Notes under the pieces: model-generated
Told to the model about the DNA's origin: nothing
What the model saw: only the letters and a program-made list of their open reading frames with translations
The model's database searches: none
Origin: Glebionis coronaria
Taxonomy: Eukaryota; Streptophyta; Magnoliopsida; Asterales; Asteraceae
Direction: 5' to 3'
DNA length: 64,000 nucleotides
NCBI GenBank assembly: GCA_025667525.1
Contig: CM046877.1
Span: forward strand, 292,512,364-292,576,363
Part shown: positions 1 to 11,709 of the stretch, one piece after another
Layout of the letters: every line of letters begins with the position of its first letter
How positions within the stretch are numbered: position 1 is the stretch's first letter
Made by a program: the position numbers and the translations under genes

Positions 1-2269
1 AAATCATACAATCGCTATAACAATCATAGACAAGCATAAATTAACTGGTTTCATGCAAAAAATCCAAGATTAGAACTGGTTTTAAGCATATCTTACTTAA
101 CTGAAGTTGCTGATGAACACAAACAAATTTTGCTGATCTATTTGACCATAAGATGAACTTCAAACCCCTAGATCTATTACTCAGGTTACATACACTTTGT
201 TTTTCCACTTGTTAACCCTAGATAATCATGCAATCTAGGTGTTCACAAGTTTGTAGTTCAAAATGACCTAAAACAAGCTTGATTGAGCAAGATTCAGTTT
301 TTATGATTCAAAGTACAAGATAGGCAAATATTAACTCACAACCAACTTAATATCAGATAAAAACTCAAACAAACCCTTAACACCTACTCAATTCACAACC
401 AAGTTCAACAATTCAGTAACCCTAAACACCCCTTTAACTTTTTAAGTCCAAATTTAACAAAGTAAAAGTGTTTTTTAGTCCAAGAAAATTTTAAACATGC
501 ACTTAAACAATCAATAACATGAACTAAGAACAAGTGTTCAAGCATCAAACAACACCAAACAACAGAAGGCAACAAAATCACTTAGCACAAGTATTTTTGA
601 CAGATTTTGGACAAAGAAAATGGCAAACCTAAGGAATGTACATCCACACTCCCGAATGTAAGAGCTTTTGTGGTAGCACAACAACCACAAGCTTCCAATA
701 CAACACCCTGCTAAGATCAACAAGGTCAAGCACAAACAGTTATATGAAAAAAATGAAAATGAAACATATTTATCCAATCTTTGTACCCCACTCCTTGAAT
801 ATTCTCAAGCTACAAGTCTCATCTCACCTTGATAATCTTCTTATCAGGGTGATATGATCAGCTTATGACCAAAAAACTCCATGTGTTTGTACCAAAAACT
901 TGGAAAAATCAGATTTTTGAGAAAACTTTAAAACACTTGCATAAACATTAAAACAAACTTTTGAAACCTTTAAATCAACAAACTTCAAACATTAAGCAAT
1001 AACAAGAAAGTAAAGTGTGCTTGGAATTCATCACAAAGGTAAATGTGAAACCCTAATGCCTTTATATAGGCTACAAAGAACTAAAATACTTAATAAAATA
1101 CTAGAAACCCTAGTTGATGAAGTCCCATTTTTTCCCTTGAAATTTGAATATTTGTTGACTGAATTTGGACTTCTTGGCGTCTTGTGAAGATGCCAGTGGT
1201 GTAGAGGTGATCCTAGTCGTTCAATGTGAGCGTTAGATGCATGCAAAGCTAAGGCACGTTGATTCTCTGGCAAATTTGTCATATTTCCAAAAGTATGCAG
1301 CAGGGGAGGTATCATGTGATACCTTGGGTGATGTGGAAACAAGTTTATGAGTTGGGTTTTGGTTATTAAACCCTTAATATTAAATCTGGAATAGATTAGG
1401 GTTTAGTTTTCAGTGATTAAGAAAAATCCAAATGTGTTCTTCATGTGAATAGTAGGCTGTTTGATCTGATTAGGGATTTGAAATTGTGTTAAGGCGTGAG
1501 TTTGATAATTAATTAATAATTAGTTATGTAAACAGGTTAGTGGTTTGTGATGTGGCAAAATAGTGAGTTGTGATTGGTTGTTGGGAGTGAGTGGGCATGT
1601 GTCAAGCCATGGTTGGTCTAGGTAAGTTACTTTGTCTACCAAGTTTAACCCCTCATTTCTTCTTTTTGTGTCATTTGAAGTTTTAAACAACCAAACTGAA
1701 TTCCCTTTGTTATTGAAGTTTCAAACTTCACACATTGGCCACAAAAACTCTCCAAAAGGTTATAAAGGACTTGTTTTGTAATTTAATGATATTTGAAGGG
1801 TGATTTTTGGCATGTCTTCATTCTTCAAGGTCTTCACTTGTATTCTTGTCTTCATGGAGGACTAAAAGTGACAAGTCTTCAATTTTGAGGGACCATTCTT
1901 GCCAATCCTTCAAATTTCAGGGTCCTTTTTGTAAATTTGACAAACTTTAGGACCAAACTTGTAATTATGAATAAACAAGGGTATAAAGTGTCAATTCTTC
2001 AATAATGAAGGACCCTTCTTTTACAATCTTCAATTCTTCAAGGAATTTTCTTGCAAAATCAACTCTCGGGTCTGGTTCATTGTGCGGCTTTGTTTCCCGT
2101 GTTTGTTTTTGCTTGTTTCATGTGATCTTTTGTCATTTTCTCAATATTCGTACCTAAAATACACATTGAACAAACACAGGCATATTTATAGCACTGTTGG
2201 TGATGTTTTTTTTTTACCATTTTAAGCCCCTTTAGGACGATGAGACTATGTATAAAAGTAGTCTCATCA
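1..2269 (-). mobile_element. Element A 3' LTR (Athila-type), partial at left edge
   Basis: This is the 3' LTR of a minus-strand retrotransposon, cut by the window edge. Its high-coordinate end (rc TGATGAGACT) and the next several hundred bases match the same part of the 4.4-kb LTR of element D (41058-41239), including the shared stretch with TTTGTTTCCCGTGTT. It is followed on the element strand's upstream side by a PPT (rc GTATGGGGAG). A TATA-like box lies at 1061-1068. The low-coordinate half diverges strongly from element D. Short open frames here (for example 1031-1342) look like chance. Confidence 0.8.
1061..1068 (-). promoter_or_regulatory. TATA-like box in element A LTR
   Basis: The minus strand reads TATATAAA within GTAGCCTATATAAAGGC. 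It lies about 1.2 kb inside the LTR, the same relative place as the TATA boxes of element D's LTRs, so it is the likely U3 promoter. Confidence 0.5.
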
Positions 2270-4058
2270 CTCCCCATACTAAACCATTGATGTGCCCTCA
2301 CGCAATGCTAGAATAAAGTATCTAAGCATCTCCAAAATTCGTTTTTATCGACTTTTATTGAAAGGTAAACTTGCTACACTACTACTACTTTGTGTTTTAG
2401 ACATAATGTATGATTTTCATCGCAAAATGGGACGTTTAGGTTCATAGAATAAGAACATGTGAGTGCCTCATAGAGATAAATCCGTCGTCCTTGATTTTCA
2501 CCCAATTCCATGCTAAGCGTGTAACGAGATCATTGTCATTATAAGTTAGTAATGCTAACACTACTCATATACTCTAATCACGTACTTAGACTCCCATTGT
2601 CCTAATGTGTATCTCTTATATTTTATTCTTGTCTTAATGATCATGATGATAAATTGTTGACTTATGCGATGATAGAGATTAAGGTCCAAAAATAGAAACG
2701 TAACGGTGCAATCAAAACCATCGAATTAATAACCTCCCCTAATAGACAACGATGTCAAAAAATTAAGTTAACAAGTGAGATTCGATAAACACGGTTTTAT
2801 AACGGTTTTGAACATGAGACTTATTACCAAGACTTTTATACGCCCCCTACCGGATGGGCCTTATTATCATAGGTTTACCTTCACCTTTTGGGATTCGGTC
2901 TTGCCTTGCCTTTTAGTTAACCTCGCCATAAGGTGTTTATTATGGCCAAATACGTATATCCTCACGCTAAAAGCGAATTTTGGATCTTTAAAGCTTCAAA
3001 GATTAAGGCTTTTCACTTTCAATTTTGCATAGATTTTTCGGCCTTGTGAGATTTGAACTTTTGCTTGATTTAGGTGTGAGCACTTGAAATCATTTATTGG
3101 ATGAAGCTTTCGATTATTCGGGTTGCCAATACTTGAATACCGTGACGCTGACGATTCTCAAATGTTTTCCCAATTTAATTACATGGAAGATACTAGAAAA
3201 AGCTAGAAACCACCAATTAAGACTAAACCGCTAAGTTAATATTTATTAGTAAAAAAATTTATACAAGCGAAGGAAGAATAAGCAAATAATTAGGACACAT
3301 GAGTTTTTGAATGAATAGTGACTTCTACGTTTAGCATAGTAACTTATAATTAACGCTATCATTTCTCTTCCTCATTTAAGAGACTTAGCCTAAAAAGTTA
3401 AGGAATCGAAGCTAAGTGCTCAACACGCATGGTCGAGTCAAAAATTACTCTTATTCTCGCCATCAGAAAATCTACATTCGTGTCACTAAACACTTATAAA
3501 AACATGAGAAATATTTTTAAAATTTGGCCATTTTAGCCTTATTTTGCAACAAAACGAGAAACAAAAACATGAAAGTTGGAAAGCGTGAAGGTTTGGCAAG
3601 GCAAGTATCTATTCACCCCCCATACTAAAGTTAAACATTGCCCTCAATGTTTTGATTCTAAGGGTAGGATACCCCCATACTAGAGACGTAGGCGAATGCT
3701 TAATCTAGCATGGAAAGGGTGGAACCATTAAATCTATAGCCGTTTATGAAGTGTGCTAAAATACCTATGGTTAGAAAAACAAAGGATACATCATGTGGAT
3801 ATCGAGAAATTCTTCAAAGAAAACGATCAAGGCTCACGTAAAACGAACACGAGAGGTTTGAATCGTGAAGATGATAATGATCTAATAACCACATTTCACA
3901 AACAACCACGAAACAAAGGTTAGAAGGGCACAAATCCCCTCACATTAGCTACATTAGAAAGCGATAATATGTACATGGATAAACATGGGAGCTCCCCTAC
4001 GAGGCACCTCGTTTTTTATTACCGAGTCATGAGCTCGACTCGATCCCCTCAATACTAA
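2270..4058 (-). other. Element A downstream non-coding region with PPT and hairpins
   Basis: This region lies between the pol stop and the 3' LTR of element A and has no credible coding frame. It matches element D 41240-43073 along its length. Visible parts: the PPT next to the LTR (2270-2280), a stem-loop at 2285-2307, a second stem-loop at 3633-3652 followed on the element strand by a PPT-like AGTATGGGGG, and a post-stop stem-loop at 4023-4042. The scattered small open frames are not conserved in element D. Confidence 0.7.
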
Positions 4059-5750
4059 TTATCATTGGGGAAAGTGACTTGGTCGAGGTCGTCCAAAGAA
4101 GGGACTTCCCCACCAAATTAGTGCTTCAAGCTATGTCCATTCACCTTAAAGTTAGGACCATCATTTTGAGCTAGCTCGATGGTCCCATAAGGAAAAACTT
4201 GTGTGACGGTGAACGGACCCGACCAACGGGATTTCAATTTTCCGGAAAATATTTTCAAACGAGAGTTAAAAAGCAACACCTGATCCCCAACGTTAAAAAC
4301 CTGGTTTTTAATTTTTGAATCATGAAACTTTTTAGTCTTTTCTTTATAAATCAATGAATTTTCATAAGCATTATCCCTCAATTCATCCAATTCACTCAAT
4401 TGTATTTTCCGGTGATCCCCCCCGGTCTCCAAATCAAAGTTAGCATGCTTTAGGGCCCAATAAGCTTTGTGTTCTAGTTCAATTGGCAAGTGACAATTCT
4501 TCCCATACACAAGCTTATAAGGAGTGCACCCAATGGGCGTCTTATAGGCAGTACGAAAGGCCCATAAAGTATCGTCTAGATATCCGACCAAGATTGTCGG
4601 TTCTCTCCTATCGACCTTTCCAATATCCTTTTTAAAGCTCGGTTTGAAACCTCGACTTGCCCACTCGTTTGTGGGTGATAAGCCGTAGAAAGACGATGTG
4701 TAACCCCATATTTCTTTAAAACCTTTTCAAATTGATCATTGCAAAAATGGGTTCCACGATCGCTTATGATTAGCACGAGGGGTTCCAAACCGAGAGAACA
4801 ATTGCTTCAGAAACTTGACTACCATACGAGCGTCGTTTGTGGGCAAAGCCTTAGCTTCAATCCACTTAGATAGGTAGTCAACGGCCACAAGGATGTACTT
4901 ATTACCACGAGATGATGGGAACGGCCCCATACAATCAATGCCCCACACGTCAAAAATCTCACACACTTAGATGATATTTTGCGGTATTTCATCGTTTTGT
5001 GAGGCTTTTCCTTGACGTTGGCATGCGTCACACGACTTGATAAGTGCGTGCGCGTCTCGGTAAATAGTAGGCCAAAAGAAGCCGGCATCGAAAACTTTCT
5101 TGGCCGTGAGATTAGCACCATGGTGACCACCCGTGGGTCCCTCGTGACAAGCTCTAAGGATATTAGAAGCTTCGGTGCCAAAAACACAACGTCGAATGAT
5201 TTGATCCGCACAAGTCTGAAATAGATAAGGGTCGTCCCAAAAGTAGAACTTGACGTCACGAAAAAATTTTCGTTTTTTTTGTGTCGTCATACCCTTAATG
5301 ATGAAATTTCCCGCATGCTAATTTGCGATGTCCGCAAAACATGGGGTGGACGAGTCTTTCGTAGAATTCACTACACCAAGCATCTCGACAGGAAAAGTTT
5401 CGGTGATTTCCTTGTTCTCATAAACACATTTGTGAGGATCTTCCAATCGAGAGAGGTGATCGGCCGCTAGATTCTCGGCTCCTTTTTTGTCAACGATTTT
5501 GACATCAAATTCTTGTAGGAGGAGAATCCAACGAAGCAATCGCGGCTTAGCATCTTGTTTAGCAAATAGATACTTGATAGTCGAATGGTCCGTATACACT
5601 ATGCTTTTCGTCAAAACGAGATAAGGTCGGAATTTCTCAAATGCATACACCACGGCAAGTAGTTCTTTTTCCTTTGTGGTGTATTTAAGTTGAGCCTCGG
5701 TCATCGTTTTGCTAGCATAGTGAATAGGCAAGAAATGCTTGTTATGACGT
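4059..5750 (-). pseudogene. Element A pol, 3' part: RNase H end and integrase (broken)
   Basis: This is the 3' part of a Ty3/gypsy Athila pol. From high to low coordinates it has an RNase H part (5318-5745, including [20 protein letters not shown]), the HHCC zinc domain of integrase (5170-5000, ending CDACQRQGK), the catalytic core with SDRGTHFCN and the [12 protein letters not shown] glutamate segment (4960-4590), and the C-terminal domain ending VTFPNDN. The frame is broken near 4966, 4790 and 4590, and a stop lies within the final domain near 4115. Element B splits the gene at 5750; the matching upstream half continues at 28354. Element D integrase is the close intact relative. It is a dead copy. 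Confidence 0.9.
5746..5750. repeat. Target-site duplication GACGT (left copy, element B)
   Basis: GACGT directly before B's first base is repeated at 28349-28353 right after B's last base. Element D, which has no insertion here, reads GACGTTGCC at the equivalent place, so the empty site is known from a relative. Confidence 0.92.
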
Positions 5751-6193
5751 TGATAGGTGTGAAACACCCATCCTTTTACCACTTATTTCTTGCTAAAACG
5801 AGACCAAAACGCGTATTTAATATCATTTGTTTGGAATTATGCGTGGTTTGTGTGTTTGTTGTGTTTTCATAGCCAACCGGATAAATATTGAAGAAAACAT
5901 GGGATTGCACGGGTTTTATTGAAGAAAAAGACGAAAAGACGAAGTCTATAGTCCAAGAGATGCACAAGATTTGAAGTCAATGGGCCTATTTGAAGATTTA
6001 TCAAAGAAAAGGACCAAAGATGGAAGATTTATATATGTCGAAGAACTCAAGTCTATTAAATGAAGAAATTAAAAGACGAGTTGAATTTATTCGTCGACAA
6101 ATCCCGAATCGAAGTCGAAAATGTCAACTTTACTGAAAAGACGAGAAGACAAAAAGAAAGGGAGAAAGCCCACTCACCAACCAACTCAAGGCC

Positions 6194-6201
6194 TATAAAT
6201 A
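6194..6201 (+). promoter_or_regulatory. TATA box of element B 5' LTR
   Basis: TATAAATA in the context AGGCCTATAAATAGGAG. The same box is at 15806-15813 in B's 3' LTR and, in element C, at 17275-17282 and 26782-26789. It marks the probable U3/R boundary about 450 bp into the LTR. Confidence 0.75.
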
Positions 6202-6614
6202 GGAGACCTCCTTCACAACTTGAAAACTAGTCTTTATTTTCTGTTTTTCCTTCTTCCTGTTTCGTAGGAAAACCCAACACCACTAGGGTGTTTGGTGATT
6301 TTTATTGTCCTTTGATCTTGTAAGTTTAATCTTTCCTTTTGATTGTTTAAACCTTAATCTTTCAATACAATCTTTCATTTAATCTTGTTCTTTCTTTTCT
6401 TGTTGATTCATAGTTCTAAGTTTTTATTTTGTTGATTTTGATCTTTAAAAACAAGTGGGTTTTGTGTTTTTGTTGATTTGGTTTGGTGTTTATCATTACT
6501 AGGTGATTAGTGGTTAGTTTGATTGAATCCTTAGATTTATTTTGGTTGATTTTGGTAAAAATTCGTGTTGTTAAGTTCCCCTGTTCTTCGCACTTCTGTT
6601 TCATCTCCCCAGAT

Positions 6615-7245
6615 TCTGAATGAACTAATCATTCCGAACCAAGGATTTGAACATATTATTCCGAACCAAGGCTTTTGTTAAAATTATTCCGAACCAAGGG
6701 TTGTAGTGAAAACACTCCGAATGAGCATGATTATTCCGAGTCAACATTTATTCCGCAAGAACTATTTATTCCGAGTGAATGTTTATTCCGAATAAGCAAG
6801 TTTTTCCGCATCAGCACAATATTCCGAGTAAGCCCATTATTCCGAACCAAGGAATTTTATTCCGAATGAATTTTCTGTTTTAGTTATTTCGAACCAACAA
6901 ATTATTCCGGATCAGTCTTTATTCAGGATGAAGAAGTATTCCGAATGAAGCATTATTATTCCGAGTCAGTAGTTTTTCCGAGTGAACATGTTATTCCGAA
7001 TGAAGAATCTTTCCGGATGAAGCCTACATTCCGAATAAGCAAGTTTTCCGAATGAGCAAGTTTTCCGCATGAAGGGTTTATTCCGAATCGACATATTATT
7101 CCGGATCAACCATTTTATTCTGAGTAAAGCTGATTATTCCGCATGAGCAATCTTATTCCGAGTGAACGTTTTTATTCCGAATAAAGGTTTATTCCGCATG
7201 AGCCTTATTATTCCGGATCAAGCAATTATTCCGAATCAGTTGTTT
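6615..7245 (+). repeat. ATTCCG-centred degenerate repeat array in element B LTR
   Basis: About 32 copies of a short unit around TTATTCCGAATGAGC, spaced about 16-25 bp, with variable tails (AACC, GAGT, CATC, GGAT). The core ATTCCGAAT is nearly self-complementary. A copy of the array lies at 16220-16810 in the 3' LTR. It sits downstream of the TATA box, so it would be transcribed in the leader. Its peptide-like translations (repeated FRI or FRT) are by-products of the repeat. Confidence 0.85.
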
Positions 7246-7546
7246 TTCAAGTTAAGGTATTCTACTGTTTTACTGTTTTACTGTTTAAGTTTGACTCTAG
7301 CTTTATTATTATTAATTAATTGCTTTTGGCTTATTTTTACTACTTCACGCATTTACCCTTTAATTAGAATTAGACAAAAAGCCCCCCCTTTTAGTTACCA
7401 AGAACAATAATTCCACTTTGAACCGTGATCAATTCGAGAAGATACCGAGAACGAAAAAACGAACAAATTTAATTGGGTGCGAGCAACACAAAGAAAGATC
7501 TTGCAACAAACTATTTTATTAACTAACCAAAAACATGTTATTAAAA

Positions 7547-7561
7547 TGGCGCCGCTGCCGG
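7547..7561 (+). other. Element B primer-binding site (tRNA-Asp type)
   Basis: TGGCGCCGCTGCCGG begins three bases after the LTR. It matches the complement of the plant tRNA-Asp 3' end (TGGCGCCGTTGCCGGGG) with one mismatch, as is usual for Athila-lineage elements. Confidence 0.85.
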
Positions 7562-7752
7562 CTCTTTTCGTAAGGATCAACGGTTTTTTGTGAGAAAAAT
7601 TGGATTTTGGGATCCATTCTTTCGGGAACGTTATTTTCAACACTCAAAATTTTCAAAAACCCATAAAAAATATAAAATTTTCAAAAATACAAAAAAAATT
7701 AAAAAACCTATAAAAACCAAAAATATTTTCTCTTGCATTTTCTTTTTAGTGT

Positions 7753-8673
7753 ATGCGTACTCGATCAACGTCTTATCCCGAGCCCGAGACTCTCGATAAT
7801 TTAGACATGGTCGGTGTACACAACAATAATAATCCACCCCACCCCAACATGAATAATCTACCCCAACCCGACTTACGAACCATGGATGAGCTATTCCAAC
7901 CTACGATGAATGGACGTGGAGGATCGATTGCGCCGATGCAAATCACGGCTCAAGAGTTTTTGTTGAAGCATCACATGATCCAACAAGTGCAAACTAATCC
8001 ATTTCGCGGAATACCGGATGATGATGCCAACAAACACCTCGACAAATTCATTACCATCACCCAAAGCATGAAGTTGCCCGGTGCTTTTATGGATGTACTT
8101 CGCCTTCAACTATTTCCCCACTCGCTTTCTCACCATGCCGAAAAATGGTTTGACCGTCTCCCAAATAATTCTATTCATACTTGGGACGACATGACTCAAC
8201 GATTTTTGTCGCGCTACTTTCCACCATCCATGGTCACGAGCCTTCGTAACCAAATTAGTGGATTCATGCAAGACAATGATGAATCACTCTTCGATGCTTG
8301 GGAACGCTACAATGATTTGATCAACCGTTGTCCAAATCATAACATGCTCCCCGTCACTCTTATTGATACTTTTTACAATGGTCTCACTTTTCGTGATCGT
8401 GATACGATTAATGCCGCCGCCGGTGGTACTTTTATGAAAAGGAGACCGGAGGAGTGTAGAGAGTTGATAGAAAACATGACTACTCACCACAAGAATTGGG
8501 ATTCATCCGCATCCTCAAGATCTAACCCGAGAGTCAATGTTTCTTCTACTACTTACAACCCCGAGATAGCCGAACTTACCCGACAAGTCGCAGAGATGAA
8601 CAAGAATTACATGACCATGGCTACAACCCACTTTCAACAAGCTAAAGCCGTTGCTATTTCTTGTGACACATGA
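7753..8673 (+). CDS. gag: Element B Gag (capsid part), ending in UGA at the zinc knuckle
   Basis: 306 codons from ATG 7753, the first ATG after the leader, beginning MRTRSTSYPEPE like element C. Residues about 45-240 form a Retrotrans_gag capsid region (for example LQLFPHSLSHHAEKWFDRLP and DTFYNGLTFRDRDTINAAAG). The frame ends at a UGA at 8671-8673, exactly where the second Cys of a CX2CX4HX4C knuckle is expected: upstream Cys is present and GGPHSY...C follows in the same frame. Pol continues in that frame, so the UGA alone separates gag from pol. This gag is only distantly similar to element C's gag although their pol genes are very close. Confidence 0.88.
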   Translation: MRTRSTSYPEPETLDNLDMVGVHNNNNPPHPNMNNLPQPDLRTMDELFQPTMNGRGGSIAPMQITAQEFLLKHHMIQQVQTNPFRGIPDDDANKHLDKFITITQSMKLPGAFMDVLRLQLFPHSLSHHAEKWFDRLPNNSIHTWDDMTQRFLSRYFPPSMVTSLRNQISGFMQDNDESLFDAWERYNDLINRCPNHNMLPVTLIDTFYNGLTFRDRDTINAAAGGTFMKRRPEECRELIENMTTHHKNWDSSASSRSNPRVNVSSTTYNPEIAELTRQVAEMNKNYMTMATTHFQQAKAVAISCDT

Positions 8674-11600
8674 GGTGGTCCTCACTCCTACATTGATTGT
8701 CCTTCTACTCAAGGCAATTTTTGTGAAAATGTTAACGCGGTATACGGTACTTATCCCACGGGAGGCTATCAAGCTCATCCTCAAGGAGACCCTAACTTGC
8801 TAAGTTATCTTTCAAACAACTATCTTTCACCACCCGATTTTACTCCTCAAAACCAAAACCAACAACAAAGCTATAACCGTAATAACCAAACCCAACCTCG
8901 TGCTAACAATCAATATCAATCCCAAAGAAACCCATACCCACCTCAAGGAAATTATCAAGCTTGCCAAGCTCCACCTCTCATTCAACCAACGGCGTTGAAT
9001 CAAGACATCGAGACGTTCATGAGGACTAATAGAGAGATGGTGACGAATCTTCAGAGTCAATTCATCAACTTGAAGGGAGACATGGCGAAACAAGGGAGCA
9101 ATATTCGAGCCGAGCTAAGGAATGACATGGCGAAACAAAGCAATGATATTCGCGCAGACATGAGAGACTCTTTCAGCACTCAAGCGAATAATATACGTGA
9201 TATGATAGGTTCGCTTTTCCAAGGTAATCAACCCTCTTCTTCGGGTACTCTTCCGAGTAACACCGTTGCTAATCCACGAGGGGAGGTAATAGCAATCACT
9301 ACTCGTAGTGGAAAAGGTTATACGGAACCCGAGCTTCCTACACCTCCACCCGTGATTGTGAACAAGGAAAAAGAACAACTTCCTTCACCTCCTTTACCTT
9401 CTTACCCCATTCCCCCACCACCCGCGGTTGTGAGTGATCCTACTCCCCTAAAGCCTTCCTCTTCATCCGATATACCTTATCCTTCAAGGTTGAGGAAAGA
9501 GAAGCAAAAAAGCAAGGATGATATTCAAGTTTCAAACTTTCTTAAAATGTTTAAACAATTGAATTTTAACATCTCCTTTGCTGAGGCTCTCGCTCACATG
9601 CCTAAATATGCGAAGATGTTTAAAGATATTCTTAGTGACAAGGAAAAGCTTCTTGATATTGCTAATACCCAATTTAACGAGAATTGCTCCGCCGTTCTCT
9701 TAAGGAAATTGCCCCTCAAACTTGGTGATTCGGGTCGCTTCTTGATTCCTTGCAACTTCCCGGGAGTAGAGAATTGCATGGCCCTAGCCGATCTAGGTGC
9801 TAGTATAAACTTAATGCCTTTAAGTGTTTGGAAGCAATTATCTCTCCCCGAGCTAGTCCACACCAAAATGACTTTGGAATTAGCTAACCATACGATTGCT
9901 TATCCAGTGGGGATAGCCGAAGACGTCTTCGTTGGCATTGACAAATTCACCTTCCCGGCGAATTTTGTTGTTGTTGACTACGAGATGGATCCACGTGTTC
10001 CATTAATCGTTATACGTCCCTTCTTGAGGACCGGTCGCACTCTCATTGATGTAGCCGCGGGAGAAATAATCATGAGAGTTGGTGACGACAAAATTGTCTT
10101 CAACATGGGTAAGATTTCTAAGCAACCTTATTCATATGAGAGTGTTAATGCTATTGATGTTCTCAATGAGGCTTGTGAAGAACACTTTAATGATGCTTGC
10201 AAAAGTAATCTTTCTTCTCTACTCAATGTTGAGACCGTTGCCTCAATTGCTCCGTCATTGACTCCATTTGGAGAAAGTGACTTTATTTTGGATGATTTTG
10301 AAGCTAGCTTGGGTACACTTGATCTTAAATATGATGATTCTCCCACCGATTGGGAAGAAGACATTCGTACTATTGAGAAAATTGTCAATGAAGACCCTTT
10401 CTCTCCTCCTTCTCCTAAAGAGGTGACTAACGATGATCCATCGTTAGTTACACCATCTATTGAGGATCCTCCTACTCTTGAGCTTAAGGACTTACCTCCT
10501 CATCTCGAGTTTGTTTTCTTAGAGGACATTGATCAACTTCCTGTTATCATTGCTAAAGATTTAAAAGCCGATGAGAAAACTCGTCTCATTGAAGTTCTCA
10601 AGAAACATAAAAGAGCTATTGCTTGGAAAATCTTCGATATTCGTGGAATTGATCCTCACTTTTGCACGCATAAAATTCTCATGGAGGACGACTTTAAGCC
10701 CACCATTCAAAGCCAACGAAGGGTGAATCCTAAAATCCATGACGTTATCAAAAAAGAGGTTATCAAACTTCTTGATGCGGGCATGATTTACCCTATCTCG
10801 GATTCACCATGGGTTAGTCCAGTCCATTGTGTGCCTAAGAAAGGCGGAATCACCGTTGTTCCCAATCAAAACAACGAGTTGATTCCTACACGTCTCGTTA
10901 CTGGGTGGAGAGTTTCTATAGACTATCGCAAACTCAATGATGCCACGAGAAAGGATCATTTTCCTCTTCCTTTTATGGACCAAATGCTTGAACGTTTAGC
11001 GGGTAATGAATATTACTGCTTTCTAGATGGTTTCTCGGGTTATTTCCAAATACCCATCGATCCCCAAGATCAAGAGAAGACAACATTCACTTGTCCTTAT
11101 GGCAGATTTTCCTACAAAAGAATGCCTTTTGGCTTATGCAATGCCCCCGGAACTTTACAAAGGTGCATGTTGGCAATTTTCCATGACATGGTTGAGCAAA
11201 CCATGGAAGTCTTCATGGATGATTTCTCGGTCTTTGGGGATTCATTCTCTTCTTGCCTTGCCAATTTAGAACGTATGCTTAAGCGGTGCGAAGACACTCG
11301 CCTTGTTCTAAATTGGGAAAAATGCCATTTTATGGTAAAAGAAGGCATTGTGCTAGGACACAAAATCTCAAAAGCCGGTCTTGAAGTGGACCGTGCTAAA
11401 ATGGATGTCATAGCCAAATTACCTCCACCGTCAACCGTGAAGGTTGTGAGAAGTTTTCTTAGTCATGCGGGCTTCTATCGTCGCTTTATCAAAGATTTTT
11501 CTAAAATCGCTCGCCCGATGACCCACCTCTTGGAAAAAGATACTCCTTTTATCTTTTCTAAAGAGTGTATTGAAGCCTTCAATCTTCTTAAGGATAAGCT

Positions 11601-11709
11601 AACTAAGGCACCGGTCTTGGTTACCCCTAATTGGGAGCTACCTTTTGAGTTGATGTGCGATGCTAGCGACTTTGCTATTGGAGCGGTTTTGGGGCTAAAG
11701 AGTGAATAA
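8674..11709 (+). pseudogene. pol: Element B gag C-terminus, protease, RT and RNase H start
   Basis: Open in the same frame as gag. Order: rest of the zinc knuckle (8674-8702), Gln/Asn/Pro-rich spacer, a coiled-coil-like segment with a short internal duplication (9079-9160), the TTRSGKG motif near 9300, protease with ADLGAS at about 9786-9804, an acidic linker (10140-10500), RT with [15 protein letters not shown] (10806-10850) and the F-M-D-D box at 11212-11223, then RNase H start ([13 protein letters not shown]). It ends at a UAA because of an extra G in a G run near 11693 relative to element C. The product would lack most of RNase H and integrase. Confidence 0.9.

Larger units (their letters stand above)
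5751..7543 (+). repeat. Element B 5' LTR
   Basis: 1793 bp, from TGATAGGTGT to ATGTTATTA. The same sequence occurs, in two pieces, at 15363-16814 and 28003-28348. It holds a TATA box, a T-rich post-TATA stretch and a long array of ATTCCG-centred repeats. By eye the copies differ at roughly 2 percent of positions. Confidence 0.92.

Noticed and set aside
5745..5782. N-terminal extension of the minus-strand RNase H frame
   Set aside because: The first residues are antisense reading of B's LTR; the true element A sequence stops at the GACGT duplication.
6615..7245. ATTCCG array as a CRISPR array
   Set aside because: Units are short, degenerate and irregularly spaced with no fixed spacers, and they lie in a plant LTR downstream of a TATA box.
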